From Symsagittifera roscoffensis (lineage: Eukaryota > Xenacoelomorpha > Acoela > Convolutidae): a stretch of 64,000 nucleotides of DNA. Position 1 is the first letter of the stretch. Each line of letters opens with the position of its first letter. The stretch spans positions 40,015,649 to 40,079,648 of the forward strand of contig NC_087068.1 in the NCBI RefSeq assembly GCF_963678635.1, read 5' to 3'. Below, one piece after another: positions 21,593 to 30,790 of the stretch. A program made the translations under genes and the position numbers. Below the pieces are notes generated by a model. The model made no database searches and had not been told where the DNA came from. It worked only from the letters and a program-made list of their open reading frames with translations.

Positions 21593-24201
21593 CTAAAACA
21601 AATTATTATTTTGAGACTGAAAAGCGGTGGTATGGGGTTGTTCAATAATTTGTTCATAAGTATTATCATCTTGTGATTGGTGTGTCATTATATGTTGGAT
21701 GGGACTTTGCGATATGGTTGGTCGAAAATTTGGATTATGTGTTATTGCTAAATTTCGAAAATTACGTGGGACTAGGGATAATCGATGGTTATGTGGTAGG
21801 GGTGGTAACTGTGGTGCTGTTGGCGTTGTGTCTACATTGTTATGTTCTTCGTCGTATGTGTTCTGCCTGGTTGCTATTTTTGTGTTATATTCTTTTATTT
21901 GTGCATCTAAAAGAATTTTATTTATAGATGTAGAAAAGATTCCAAAGAATCCTGCAAAGAGTATGCGTGCTACGCTTGCTTGTCTGTTTACTTGTGTGTG
22001 TATAGCACATGTGTTGTAGATTCCTTTTAAAAGTGAGAAAAGAAATCCAATAAAGTTAAACATTGCGTATAAAATAGTCAATTTTTCTAAGATGTAGTAG
22101 GGCCATCCTAGAAAATCAAGAATTTCATTTTTGAGTGTTACAAAGCTAAAAATATTGATGGGTGATATATCTTGGGGACGGTATTTTTCACCGTTTAGAT
22201 ATATATAATCTTTAATGTCTTTAAAATATCCGCTATAGTCTTGCGCATAGATGTCTGCAAATCCTGCGGTTTCTGCAAGTTTGCGTAAGTTTTGGTCAAT
22301 TGATTGTCTTTGTATTGTGTCCATTTGTGTTAATAATTCTTGGAATTGTTGTGTTCTAATGTGATGTTGAATATCTGATTTTGAATATATTCCTATTGAT
22401 TGTAAGTCTATATTTGGGTTTCGAGCAATAGCGCGAATGCTTTCTGGTGAAAATTTTTTGAGTGATTGCATTAATGTGGGATATGGGGTGAAAAGGTAAT
22501 ATTTATCTTCATCAGGGTTTAGTTGTACTACATTGTGGCTATTTTCTGATCCACATGGGACTGCGGTATCCCAAAAATAGGTTCTTCGTGAAAGTGTGTC
22601 AACGAAATGTACTTTATTCTTATAAAAGATAGGGATTCTTTTATAGCATCGTTTATCTTCAAAAACGTATAGTGGTGATACTTTTTTAGTACAAGTATAA
22701 AACCATAAGATGTTTCCTTCATAGTCTAAAAAATTTGATCTATTTCCTGATAGTAAATATCCTGCGTAGGGTATTTTTAATACTGCTAGTGCAAGTGATT
22801 GTAATATTTGTGTTCTTTCTAATTCGCATAGTTGGTGTAGTGTTTCTAATTCGGAGAGTGACATTTCTTGAAAAATTCGGCTAATCGTATAATCTAGTTT
22901 CATATCTAAGTGAATATCATAGTGGATATTACCAAAATATGTACTATTCATTAGTGATAGTTCTTGTAAACGTGTGCTTTGGGCGTCTTGGGGTTTTAGA
23001 TGTCCACCAGGTTGACCTGTATTCTTTTGAAAATTAACTGGTATATATGATGTTCCTTCATTTAGGGGTTTACTTGTGGCGTATGGGTCGATTTTTATTT
23101 TTCCAGTGGTCATGTCGAATCCTTTTTCGTATTCAACTAATATTTCGGAGTATTGTGTTTTGTAAAGTGGGTTTTTATATTTACATGCGAGTTCTGTTTC
23201 TTGATATACTTGAAAACGTGTTAATTTATTTTCTATATTTTGAATGTTTCGAAAATTAGAACTTATTTTTCGTAGTGGATTTACTTGTTCATATGGTATT
23301 GATTGTATAAAATATTTTTCGTGAAATTTTATCATACGAGCGGGTATTTTTGCTACTTGAAATGTCGTACATGTGTCTTCAGGGAACCAAACAATTGTTG
23401 CTTGTGTTCGTGTTGTAGGGTCGCAATAACCTTGATCATTTTTACAAGGTAATCTGAGTCCTTGATAGATCATTGTGTTGTCTGATAAATCTCGTGTGAG
23501 TTGTATTTTTTCGAGTTGTATTTTCCAATCGAAAAACATTATTTCTTGGTATCCTTTATTTTTTGTGTCTGCTTTGCAGTTTGATGGGTTATTTATACCA
23601 ATGTGTGGTATCCAATGTTTGTCGTGTATGTCATAGGTTAATCGTCCGTGTGCGCCGTTATATGGGTATTTGTCATCTAGTTTTATATGTCCTTGGTATC
23701 TTTCAAGTTGTGATTGATGTACAGAGTCTGAAAAAACTTGAAAGTATACTAACTTTCTTTCTGAGTTTTTATTTTGTGTGATATTTATTCTAAGTAACTC
23801 GTTTTTACAATCTTTGGGATTTAGGTGTAAAAGTCGTTCGATGTTACTCTGGTAGAAAGATTCATGGTCAAGTCGGTTTTTATTTCCGTTCGAGACTTGT
23901 GAACAATGTACTTTGTTTTCGGAAAATGTTGCTGTGAATTTATATCCTGTAACTGTTGTTGCTCGGGCTTTTGAATAAAGTGTTGCTATGCATTTGTAGT
24001 TTCTATTGCTTGGGGTTCTGTTTCGCATTGTGATACTTGATTTATTGCATACTTGTGTAGTGTTTTTTGTTCGTTTTCTTCACAATCGTAATGTGTTACT
24101 AATAAATCTTGGGGTCCTGTGCGGGGAGAAGGGTTTACGTTTTGATTTGAGGTGACTAAAAAAAGGAGTTGGAGAAAAATTAATAATTTTAGAATATACA
24201 T
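21593..24201 (-). pseudogene. env: Envelope-like glycoprotein gene, split by a frameshift
   Basis: The first frame (24201-23986) starts MYILKLLIFLQLLFLVTS, a typical signal peptide. The second (24028-21593, 811 aa) is in the -1 frame with a 43-nt overlap, so signal and ectodomain are not in one frame. The ectodomain has many Cys (for example positions 151, 195, 202, 220, 282, 401, 446, 461, 492 of the second frame) and a core with CELERTQILQ (401-410), LLSGNRSNF (425-433), CYKRIPIFY (461-469) and FVDTLSRRTY (475-484). A membrane anchor lies at about 645-670, with a second hydrophobic stretch at 686-706, then a Pro/Gln/Asn-rich tail. The core pattern recalls chuvirus-type glycoproteins captured by some invertebrate LTR elements; that is memory, not a search. 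A CTCAG acceptor-like site ends at 24215, 14 nt before the ATG. The gene ends in TAG, in frame with ORF3. Confidence 0.75.
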
Positions 24202-25319
24202 GTGTATGATAATCCTGAGTATGGGTTATAAAATGTGATGTAACCAATTGTCTTTTTGGTATATCTGTCGTATTTATATATTACTTCAGTGGTTATAAAT
24301 GGTGGTGGTAGTGATTGAGCTGTTATGTTTGGTGGATTTAATGGGTAGGGATGTTGAGTAATGTTGTTTAATTTAACTGTGATTTCAAACTTTAATTGTA
24401 AACTGTTTTGTTGGAGTAATTGGATATTGTGATCACGGATATCGTCGTGAATGTCTTGTCGATATTGTAATCTATTAAGTGCCCAGTTGTGAAGGCGATT
24501 ACTTTCTAGATGTTGTCCAAATAATGGTGGAGGTGCTGTAAATGTATTCCAATCTAGTCTTAAAGGGATATTTGTTGATGATTGTTCTCGATATCTTGCG
24601 TCGAGATTATTTGGAAAATTTAAGTTAAAAGGCGTCGGTGAAACTTGACTAATTGATGGTGTTGATGGTAGTGATAATGTTTCTGGTAGGGATGAGGATG
24701 TTGTATCTGTAGAAATGTCTATGGGGTCATTGATTAAATTTGGTTCACCTTGTGTGAATGAATTCGTTGTCCAATATGGTAGTCGTGATGTTGGGTTTGG
24801 AGGGTTAAAAGGATTCTCACGTATTTGTTCAGATGTTGGTGTTGAACCTAAGTAATCTGAGGGTAGGCTTGAAGTACTTCGTTGTGAAAGAAGTGTAGGG
24901 GTCTCTGGTAGGATACCAGTGGGGTTTTCTGGAGTGTTTTGTGATGGGGATTGAGGTATTTCAAAATGAACTCGGGGAGTTTGAAAATTTCTATTTCTTC
25001 GAGGATGTATAATTTGTCTATTTATTTCTGTTGTGTTTTGGTTTTGACTAGGGTTTCGTATTCTACTTAGTTCTGGTGGTAATGTTGGGTATAGATTATA
25101 TGTTGGTTCACTTAAAGGTGCTTGCCGTTGAACTGGTTCTAGTGGTTCAGATAAACGAGCGTGTCGTTCCTCAAAAGTGTATGGGTTATCTTGAAAGGAA
25201 ATTCGTGTAGATGTTTGAGGGTTTTGAGTAGTTGAAGGTGTTGTTGGGTTATCTTGGGATGATGTCGGTGAAGACTGACTTTGTGACTGTTGGGTAGCAA
25301 TTTTTGATAGGTTTTTGAT
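24189..25319 (-). CDS. ORF-X: 377-codon frame without ATG, between pol and env
   Basis: On the minus strand, 25319-24189 is fully open but contains no Met codon. Upstream in this frame are consecutive TAA codons, so translation must begin by splicing, a non-AUG start or recoding. The first two thirds are Pro/Ser/Thr/Gln-rich (SQSSPTSSQDNPTTPSTTQ, LPPELSRIRNPSQNQNTTE). The last 130 residues look folded (RLDWNTFTAPPPLFGQHLE, NRLQYRQDIHDDIRDHNIQL, TEVIYKYDRYTKKTIGYITF). Its TAA lies 10 nt inside env, so its end overlaps the env start codon. I recognise no family. Such length without a stop in an AT-rich sequence is strong evidence for coding. Confidence 0.7.
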   Translation of the reverse strand: MKNLSKIATQQSQSQSSPTSSQDNPTTPSTTQNPQTSTRISFQDNPYTFEERHARLSEPLEPVQRQAPLSEPTYNLYPTLPPELSRIRNPSQNQNTTEINRQIIHPRRNRNFQTPRVHFEIPQSPSQNTPENPTGILPETPTLLSQRSTSSLPSDYLGSTPTSEQIRENPFNPPNPTSRLPYWTTNSFTQGEPNLINDPIDISTDTTSSSLPETLSLPSTPSISQVSPTPFNLNFPNNLDARYREQSSTNIPLRLDWNTFTAPPPLFGQHLESNRLHNWALNRLQYRQDIHDDIRDHNIQLLQQNSLQLKFEITVKLNNITQHPYPLNPPNITAQSLPPPFITTEVIYKYDRYTKKTIGYITFYNPYSGLSYTCIF

Positions 25320-25327
25320 TTATTATT

Positions 25328-25516
25328 TTAGTGAGAAAGTTTATGTTTATTATAATATTCTTCTAAAAAAAGAATGAGGAGGATTGTTGCTAGAGCGAAT
25401 GTGATGATTGCTTTCTTTATACATTTGCATATGGTCAAAATGAGGGATGATAAAAATGTTATGAAAATTATAAATAGTAAAAAAATATCAGTTCTACTAA
25501 AAATAGTTCGTATCAT
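25328..25516 (-). CDS. Small two-helix membrane protein ORF (62 aa)
   Basis: MIRTIFSRTD is followed by two hydrophobic segments, about 11-33 (IFLLFIIFITFLSSLILTIC) and 37-52 (IITFALATILLILFLE), joined by a basic KCIKKA loop, and a His/Lys tail. This looks like a small integral membrane protein. It ends 8 nt before ORF-X opens. A CCACAG/GT acceptor-like site lies at about 25540, just upstream of the ATG. Small hydrophobic proteins of this kind act as viroporins or assembly factors in some viruses; applying that here is speculation. It could also be a coincidental AT-rich frame. Confidence 0.45.
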   Translation of the reverse strand: MIRTIFSRTDIFLLFIIFITFLSSLILTICKCIKKAIITFALATILLILFLEEYYNKHKLSH

Positions 25517-25602
25517 TTAGACAAGTTGTATGAATCGTACCTGTGGATATAGTCAAGGGTTTTTGAAAGTTGGAGAAATAGTTCGAATATAGTGTAGAAA
25601 AT

Positions 25603-25743
25603 TTAAAAAATATTACAAAAAATGATTAGGATTATTAGAAAAGATTCAAGGATATCAAAAAGAAATATTATGAAAGTTTCAAGTATCGTAAAAAATTGTT
25701 TGAGGTTTGTGATAATTTTAGTGACTGTTTGATAGAAGAGCAT
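25603..25743 (-). CDS. Very small hydrophobic ORF (46 aa)
   Basis: Starts MLFYQTVTKIITNLKQFF and continues with one long hydrophobic stretch rich in I, L and F (TILETFIIFLFDILESFLII). It sits just upstream of the 62-aa membrane ORF in the pol-env interval. T-rich sequence on the coding strand makes hydrophobic codons likely by chance, so the case rests on the pairing with the next ORF. Confidence 0.3.
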   Translation of the reverse strand: MLFYQTVTKIITNLKQFFTILETFIIFLFDILESFLIILIIFCNIF

Positions 25744-26314
25744 TTAAGAAATGACTTCTTGATCGAATATTTTTTGTTGTTTGGGGCAATTTTCAAGTGT
25801 GGTCGAATTATTTATTAGTTTTTTGACAAGTGGGTTGAGTTTGGTAAAAAGTTGTTGGGGCAATTTTTATGGTGATCGGGAGGTCTTCTTTGTCTTTATT
25901 TTCATTTGTCAAATGATCTGGGGTTTTTTGGAGATTTTTATACTTTAGGCTAAGTAAAATGTTCGTTTTGTTACTTTAGGCTAATTTAACAGATTTGTTT
26001 TGGGGGTATTTAAGGTCTGAGTTGGGGAAATATTGTTGATCTTTGAGTTATTAGATAAGGGAGGGTTATGATATTATGGTGATATTTATTTTAGTTGTCA
26101 AGTTGGAGTGGTTTGCTTATTTTTGACCTGGAGGTCGTAAAGTTATAGTTATAGATATGCCTGGAGTTTTATATGATTCGTCTAATTGGTCTGTGTTAGA
26201 GTTAGAGAAGGTGACGGATTGGATGAATCCTATTGGCTAATTATGAACTAGAATTGCTGCGTGTTTGTCAGCATGTTATTTTGAAAAATGAAAATTCAAA
26301 ATGTTTCAAAGGTT
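25744..26314 (-). other. Pol-env spacer
   Basis: Between the stop of the pol tail (TGA 26317-26315) and the first small hydrophobic ORF. No frame of note. It contains short repeated words (coding strand TTAGCCTAAAGTA twice near 25975 and 25945). Confidence 0.5.
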
Positions 26315-26992
26315 TCAAGACTGTGAAATATAAAAATAACGTTGTTTTTGAAATTCGACTTTCTTTAATATTTTAGATTGTGGGATGAATGTTTTATAAT
26401 TTTTACGTGGTTGATTTCTAAGTCGTGAAGACTTTCTATGTTCTGATTTGTCGATTTGCTCTTGGGGTATTATTTGTTCGGTCATTTTTCTATTTTTTCT
26501 GTCTTTTTGAGATGTTTTTTGGTCTAGGTTTTTTGTATTGTTGTTTGTGGTGGTTGATTTTGTATTTTGATTTCCGATGTGAATATCATTTTGTTCCTTT
26601 GTTGTGTTTTCCGGATGTGGGTCATTTTGAATAACTTTTAAACCTGTAAAAGAATATAATTGAGTTAGTTCGCGGAGTGCGTATTCTTTTGGATAATAAG
26701 GTAATAGGTTGTTTCGGTGCTGAACGATTTCTTTTTTGTCTGAGTCGGTAATTTTATATGTGACATCAGTGGGTTTTGCAATTATTTGGTATGGTCCTTT
26801 ACGAAGGGGTTGTAATTTTTTAGAAATTCCTTTTTGAGTATTAAAATTGGGTATTAAAACAAATGTTCCAATTGTTAAATCGGAGGCTGGTGTAAAGCGT
26901 GAATTTATCTGTTCATTAATGTTTTGCCTTTGTTACAACTTTTTTGTTACTTTTTGGTAAATTTCATTGTGTTTTTTGTCTCTGTTTAAAAT
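26315..26992 (-). pseudogene. pol: Pol C-terminal tail with GPY/F-like integrase module
   Basis: In the same frame as pol but after its TAG (26995-26993), and after a second in-frame TAA (26935-26933). From there it is open to TGA at 26317-26315. It reads SRFTPASDLTIGTFVLIPNF and KLQPLRKGPYQIIAKPTDVT, the latter being the GPY/F module typical of Ty3/gypsy and gammaretroviral integrase C-termini. A polar, Lys/Gln/Asn-rich tail follows. The decayed copy B preserves the equivalent ELTQLDSFTGL sequence, so this tail belongs to the family's integrase. In this copy it is cut off unless both stops are read through. Confidence 0.75.
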
Positions 26993-29900
26993 CTATTCGG
27001 TGTGTGTACCGGAGGCTAATTTAAGAATTTGTGGGTGATGAAAATGATCTTCATCGTGTGTATGTAAAGGTAGGTTATAACAAATTGAGTCTTTATTTGG
27101 TTGACAATAACCTTGTGCGTTTTTATGAGAATTTGCTGTAAACATTATTGGTTTGCGTGGCTTTTGGTTAAAAACCATTTCATATGGTGACATTCCTAAA
27201 GTTGTCGTGATTTGTGAATTATATGCTAAGGGAAATAGTTTTACATCTGCTGACCATTCGGTATATCTTGTATCATTTCCATTGATGATACATCTAAGAT
27301 ATTCTTGTAATGAACGGTTCATACCTTCGACTAAGCCGTTTGTCCAAGGTGCATGAGATGTACGTGGTTTGTGTTTAATGTTATATAAATGACATAGCGT
27401 GATAATTTCATTATTTATGAATTCTGTACCGTTGTCTGTAACTAAAATTTCTGGTAGTCCAAATTTTGCTATCCAGTGTTCATAAAGCGTTGTGTAAGCA
27501 TAATAAGCGTTACAATGTGGTACTGGGTTAAGTGCTACATAATGTGTAAATGCGTCAACAATTACCATAATGTAGGAGTTTCCTTCTGATGAGGGTGAAA
27601 TTGGTCCTTTAGTATCAAATGAGATACGATGATTAAAGTACAAACTTTGTCCTTTAAAATCTTGTTTTTGTGCTATTTGTTTTTGATTTGGGTAAGGTTT
27701 ATTTAGTTGACATACTATACAATCATTGCATAGTACTTTTATCCAATTTGGTGCATTTGGGAAATAAAAGTTTTGTATGAAATTTGAATATGTTTTTTCT
27801 GATCCAGAGTGTCCTTTAATATTTTGTGTATGTGAAATATTAAAAGCTATGAGAATCATACTTAAAGGGAGACAGGGAACTGTAGATTCATTCAGGTTAT
27901 ACTCTAAAAGGTCTGTATTTTCGTTAATTGTTGTGTTATTAAATTTGCGAAAGTATCGGAGGAGTGTTTTGTTTCCTAGAATGGTTGAATCTGCTTTGAT
28001 AGGTTTAGTTTTATATTTGTGCCATGATTTTAGTTGTCTAATTATCGGGTCAAGATTTTGATATTGTTTCAGTGTTGAAATTGTAATTGTTTCTGTTGGG
28101 GGGAGAAAAATGTTTTCAATTTCTAATTTAGATAAGGGTATTGTATCAAGTGGGTCATGGAGGTCAAAAACTTGATTTATTGTGTATTTTGGATCGTTTG
28201 TTTGTGGTCCTGATAAGTTTATTTTATCAGTTAAATTTTCTTTTTCAATTAGTGGAAAATGGTCTTTTTTAGGCGGGTGTTGTTTTATTCTTTTTTGTTG
28301 GGTGTTATTTTTTATCCATTGTGAATATGGGATTGGTTTAAAAGTTGATGTTCCAAGTAGATCAACTTCATAGTGATTATTTTGACAATCTAAATAAAGT
28401 GGGAAATGTTGTAAACTATTTATTTGTGATTGTTCAACGTCAGTTTTTACTGCATATTTGCATTCCAATCGGGGTGATGTTTCATTTTCTGCAAGGTAGA
28501 ATTTTACGTTTTTGGGTATTTCAACTGTGGTTTTACGTGTAAGTAATTCAGGTGGCGTATTTCGACTTAAGGTGTCTGGTAATGCAAGATTTTTTCCTGC
28601 GGTCCAAACTATATGTAAGTTTGGGAATTTCTTTAAAATTAGTTGAAATCTATAAACTCGGTGGTTTGGATTAGACTTTTGTGTAAAAAGAAAGATGATT
28701 GGTTTATGGTCTGTGAATAGAACTGTGGGATGTTTTGATCCAAGTATCAGAAATTCATATTCTGTTAGTGTATATATTATGGCTGTACATTCTCTCATTA
28801 GAGTGGAGAGTCGTAGCTCTGCTTGAGTGAATAATCGAGAATTTGCTGATATGAGGTTCATTTTATTTGTACCATTATGTGATTGTAATAATGCTGCGCC
28901 GATGCCAAAGTTCGAAGCATCGCACATTGCATAAAATGGTTGATCTGGATCTGGAATTGTGTTTGAAATTTGTTCAGTTAAGAGTTTCTTTATTTCTTCA
29001 AATCGTGCTTGATGTTCTGTATTCCATTCAAAATTATTTTGTTGTCTAAGTATATTATAGAATGGTCGTAGATATAATTGCATTTTATAAACATATTTGC
29101 TTAAAAAGTTTAACATTCCAAGGAATTCTTGGATTTTCTTTTTATTTGTTGGTGGTTGGAGTTTTTGAATAGCGTCTATACTTGATTTCAATGGAGTGAT
29201 TGTTTTTCTTTCTATATTATGTCCTAAGAATTTAACTCTTGTCAAAAAGAAGTGTGATTTATCGGGGGCGGCCTTCAGATTTTCGTTCTGAAGTATTTGG
29301 TGATATTTTTCTAAAACATTGAACATTTCTTCTTTTGTCTGTGATTGCATAAAAACATCGTCTAAATAGGTGATTGCGTTTTTCTTGAGTATTAGTGGTC
29401 TAAAAATTTTACTCATAAAAGCTGAAAATGCTGCTGGTCCTATGGATATTCCATAGAATAAGCGGTTGAATTCATTTTGTTGGTTTCCAATAACAATATG
29501 TGTTAAACGTCGTGATTGTTCATCTAATGGCATTTGATTATATGCACTATTCATATCGGCGGTGGTAAAGTATTTTCCGTTTATTTTTGTTAAAATAACT
29601 TGTATTGGTTCAATGGGCCAATTACACTTTGATTCATCTATGAGTGAGTTGAGGTATCTAGCATCGAGAACGATTTTTAATGATTCTCCTTTAGCTAGAA
29701 TGATTACGGGGTTGATAAATGTGTTGCCTTTTGGTTGTTCTTCTTTATTAACTGGTGATATAATATTGTATTGTTCTAAAATGTCGAGTAATCTGTTCAC
29801 TTTATCGTGTAAGTGAATTGGTACTTTACTTGCTCTTTGTTTCTTGAAAACTGCGTCTGGTTTTAATGGGAGATGTAGTGATGAGGATGTTGCATAGACT

Positions 29901-30361
29901 GATGAATATTTAATTAGCTGTCTGGCTAGTTTGTCAAATTCGTCTTGTGTTATTTGTGAATGTTGGAAATTAAACATTGTTAAAAATTTCTGTTGATCCT
30001 CTGTGTAGTTACTTATATTGAATGTAGGTTTGAAATATGGGGTTTTTGTGAAATAATCCGTATTTCTGTTTTCGTTACTTATTATATTATTTATAGATAA
30101 TTCTTCATTAAGGATTGTGGATTGGCAAATATCTAGTAATTGGAGTACATTATTTACACGGTATGCTTTTTCGTGTATTGGTGATATTGTAGCGTTGGTT
30201 TCGCAATAGCCTAAAAGTTCTAAAGGTAATGTTACTTGGTAAGGTGTATTGTTGTATACATGTAAAGAAATAATATCTGAATTCGAGTTTTTCAAATATT
30301 TTATTGATGAGATTGTGATTTTGAAAAATTTATGAATAGGTTTGAATTCAAAATCTGACAT
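26993..30361 (-). CDS. pol: Pol: reverse transcriptase, RNase H, integrase
   Basis: 1122 aa. RT: VLDARYLN (231-238), TADM with Asp269, FYGISIGPAAF (302-312), YLDD (332-335). RNase H: CDASNFGIGAAL with Asp481, Glu524, Asp551 (FTDHKP) and DTLSR with Asp596. A long spacer precedes the integrase: zinc site His844, His851, Cys881, Cys884; core Asp916, Asp976 and Glu1012, a D,D-35-E spacing. All catalytic residues are present. Order RT-RH-IN is Ty3/gypsy. The frame is open upstream of this ATG through a single TAA (30463-30461) to the protease C-terminus, so the first Met is probably not the natural start. The C-terminal GPY/F tail lies beyond the TAG at 26995-26993. It copies genomic RNA and inserts the cDNA. 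Confidence 0.93.
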   Translation of the reverse strand: MSDFEFKPIHKFFKITISSIKYLKNSNSDIISLHVYNNTPYQVTLPLELLGYCETNATISPIHEKAYRVNNVLQLLDICQSTILNEELSINNIISNENRNTDYFTKTPYFKPTFNISNYTEDQQKFLTMFNFQHSQITQDEFDKLARQLIKYSSVYATSSSLHLPLKPDAVFKKQRASKVPIHLHDKVNRLLDILEQYNIISPVNKEEQPKGNTFINPVIILAKGESLKIVLDARYLNSLIDESKCNWPIEPIQVILTKINGKYFTTADMNSAYNQMPLDEQSRRLTHIVIGNQQNEFNRLFYGISIGPAAFSAFMSKIFRPLILKKNAITYLDDVFMQSQTKEEMFNVLEKYHQILQNENLKAAPDKSHFFLTRVKFLGHNIERKTITPLKSSIDAIQKLQPPTNKKKIQEFLGMLNFLSKYVYKMQLYLRPFYNILRQQNNFEWNTEHQARFEEIKKLLTEQISNTIPDPDQPFYAMCDASNFGIGAALLQSHNGTNKMNLISANSRLFTQAELRLSTLMRECTAIIYTLTEYEFLILGSKHPTVLFTDHKPIIFLFTQKSNPNHRVYRFQLILKKFPNLHIVWTAGKNLALPDTLSRNTPPELLTRKTTVEIPKNVKFYLAENETSPRLECKYAVKTDVEQSQINSLQHFPLYLDCQNNHYEVDLLGTSTFKPIPYSQWIKNNTQQKRIKQHPPKKDHFPLIEKENLTDKINLSGPQTNDPKYTINQVFDLHDPLDTIPLSKLEIENIFLPPTETITISTLKQYQNLDPIIRQLKSWHKYKTKPIKADSTILGNKTLLRYFRKFNNTTINENTDLLEYNLNESTVPCLPLSMILIAFNISHTQNIKGHSGSEKTYSNFIQNFYFPNAPNWIKVLCNDCIVCQLNKPYPNQKQIAQKQDFKGQSLYFNHRISFDTKGPISPSSEGNSYIMVIVDAFTHYVALNPVPHCNAYYAYTTLYEHWIAKFGLPEILVTDNGTEFINNEIITLCHLYNIKHKPRTSHAPWTNGLVEGMNRSLQEYLRCIINGNDTRYTEWSADVKLFPLAYNSQITTTLGMSPYEMVFNQKPRKPIMFTANSHKNAQGYCQPNKDSICYNLPLHTHDEDHFHHPQILKLASGTHTE

Positions 30362-30363
30362 AT

Positions 30364-30790
30364 AAATTTTTTGTTTGTTTTGTTTTTTATCATATTGGTG
30401 AACTTGTTTGATTGAAAAATTATAGATGTTTCCTGATAGTGGTTTCAGGTGTTTTCTTTGTTAATTATATATTGGGTAAAATTTTGAAAAGAATGGTGGT
30501 TGTTTAATTAATCTTTGAAAAAATGTTAGGGATGTGTCTTTTGTTTTCGTATATTTATCTTTGATTAATATTTTACTGTTCAAGATGTTGATTGTTGGTA
30601 TATATTTAGATATGAAAGGTATTCCAATGATATTATGTTTAATAACGGTGATATGGAATATTTGTTTAAATGGTTTGGTTAAAATTTTGTTTTGCTCCAT
30701 TGTTCTTGTGGGGAGAAGAAATAATTGGATTTTTCCGTAGTTTATTAATGTTGATCCTTGTGTTTTGCTTGTTTGCTGGAGGTTTCAAGA
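30364..30790 (-). pseudogene. pro: Protease C-terminal half in the -1 frame, ending in a stop before RT
   Basis: The DSGA half of the protease is at the end of ORF2. The second half is in the -1 frame: TLINYGKIQLFL, IFHITVIKHNIIGIPFISKY and NILNSKILIKD, with the I-I-G-I-P-F strand expected of retropepsins. This frame can be followed back to about 30775 within ORF2 and is the same frame as pol, separated from it only by TAA at 30463-30461. Around the crossover the coding strand is A-rich (caagcaaaacacaag) without a canonical X-XXY-YYZ heptamer in the zero frame. So it is either programmed -1 shifting on an unusual site or a one-base indel. Confidence 0.8.
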
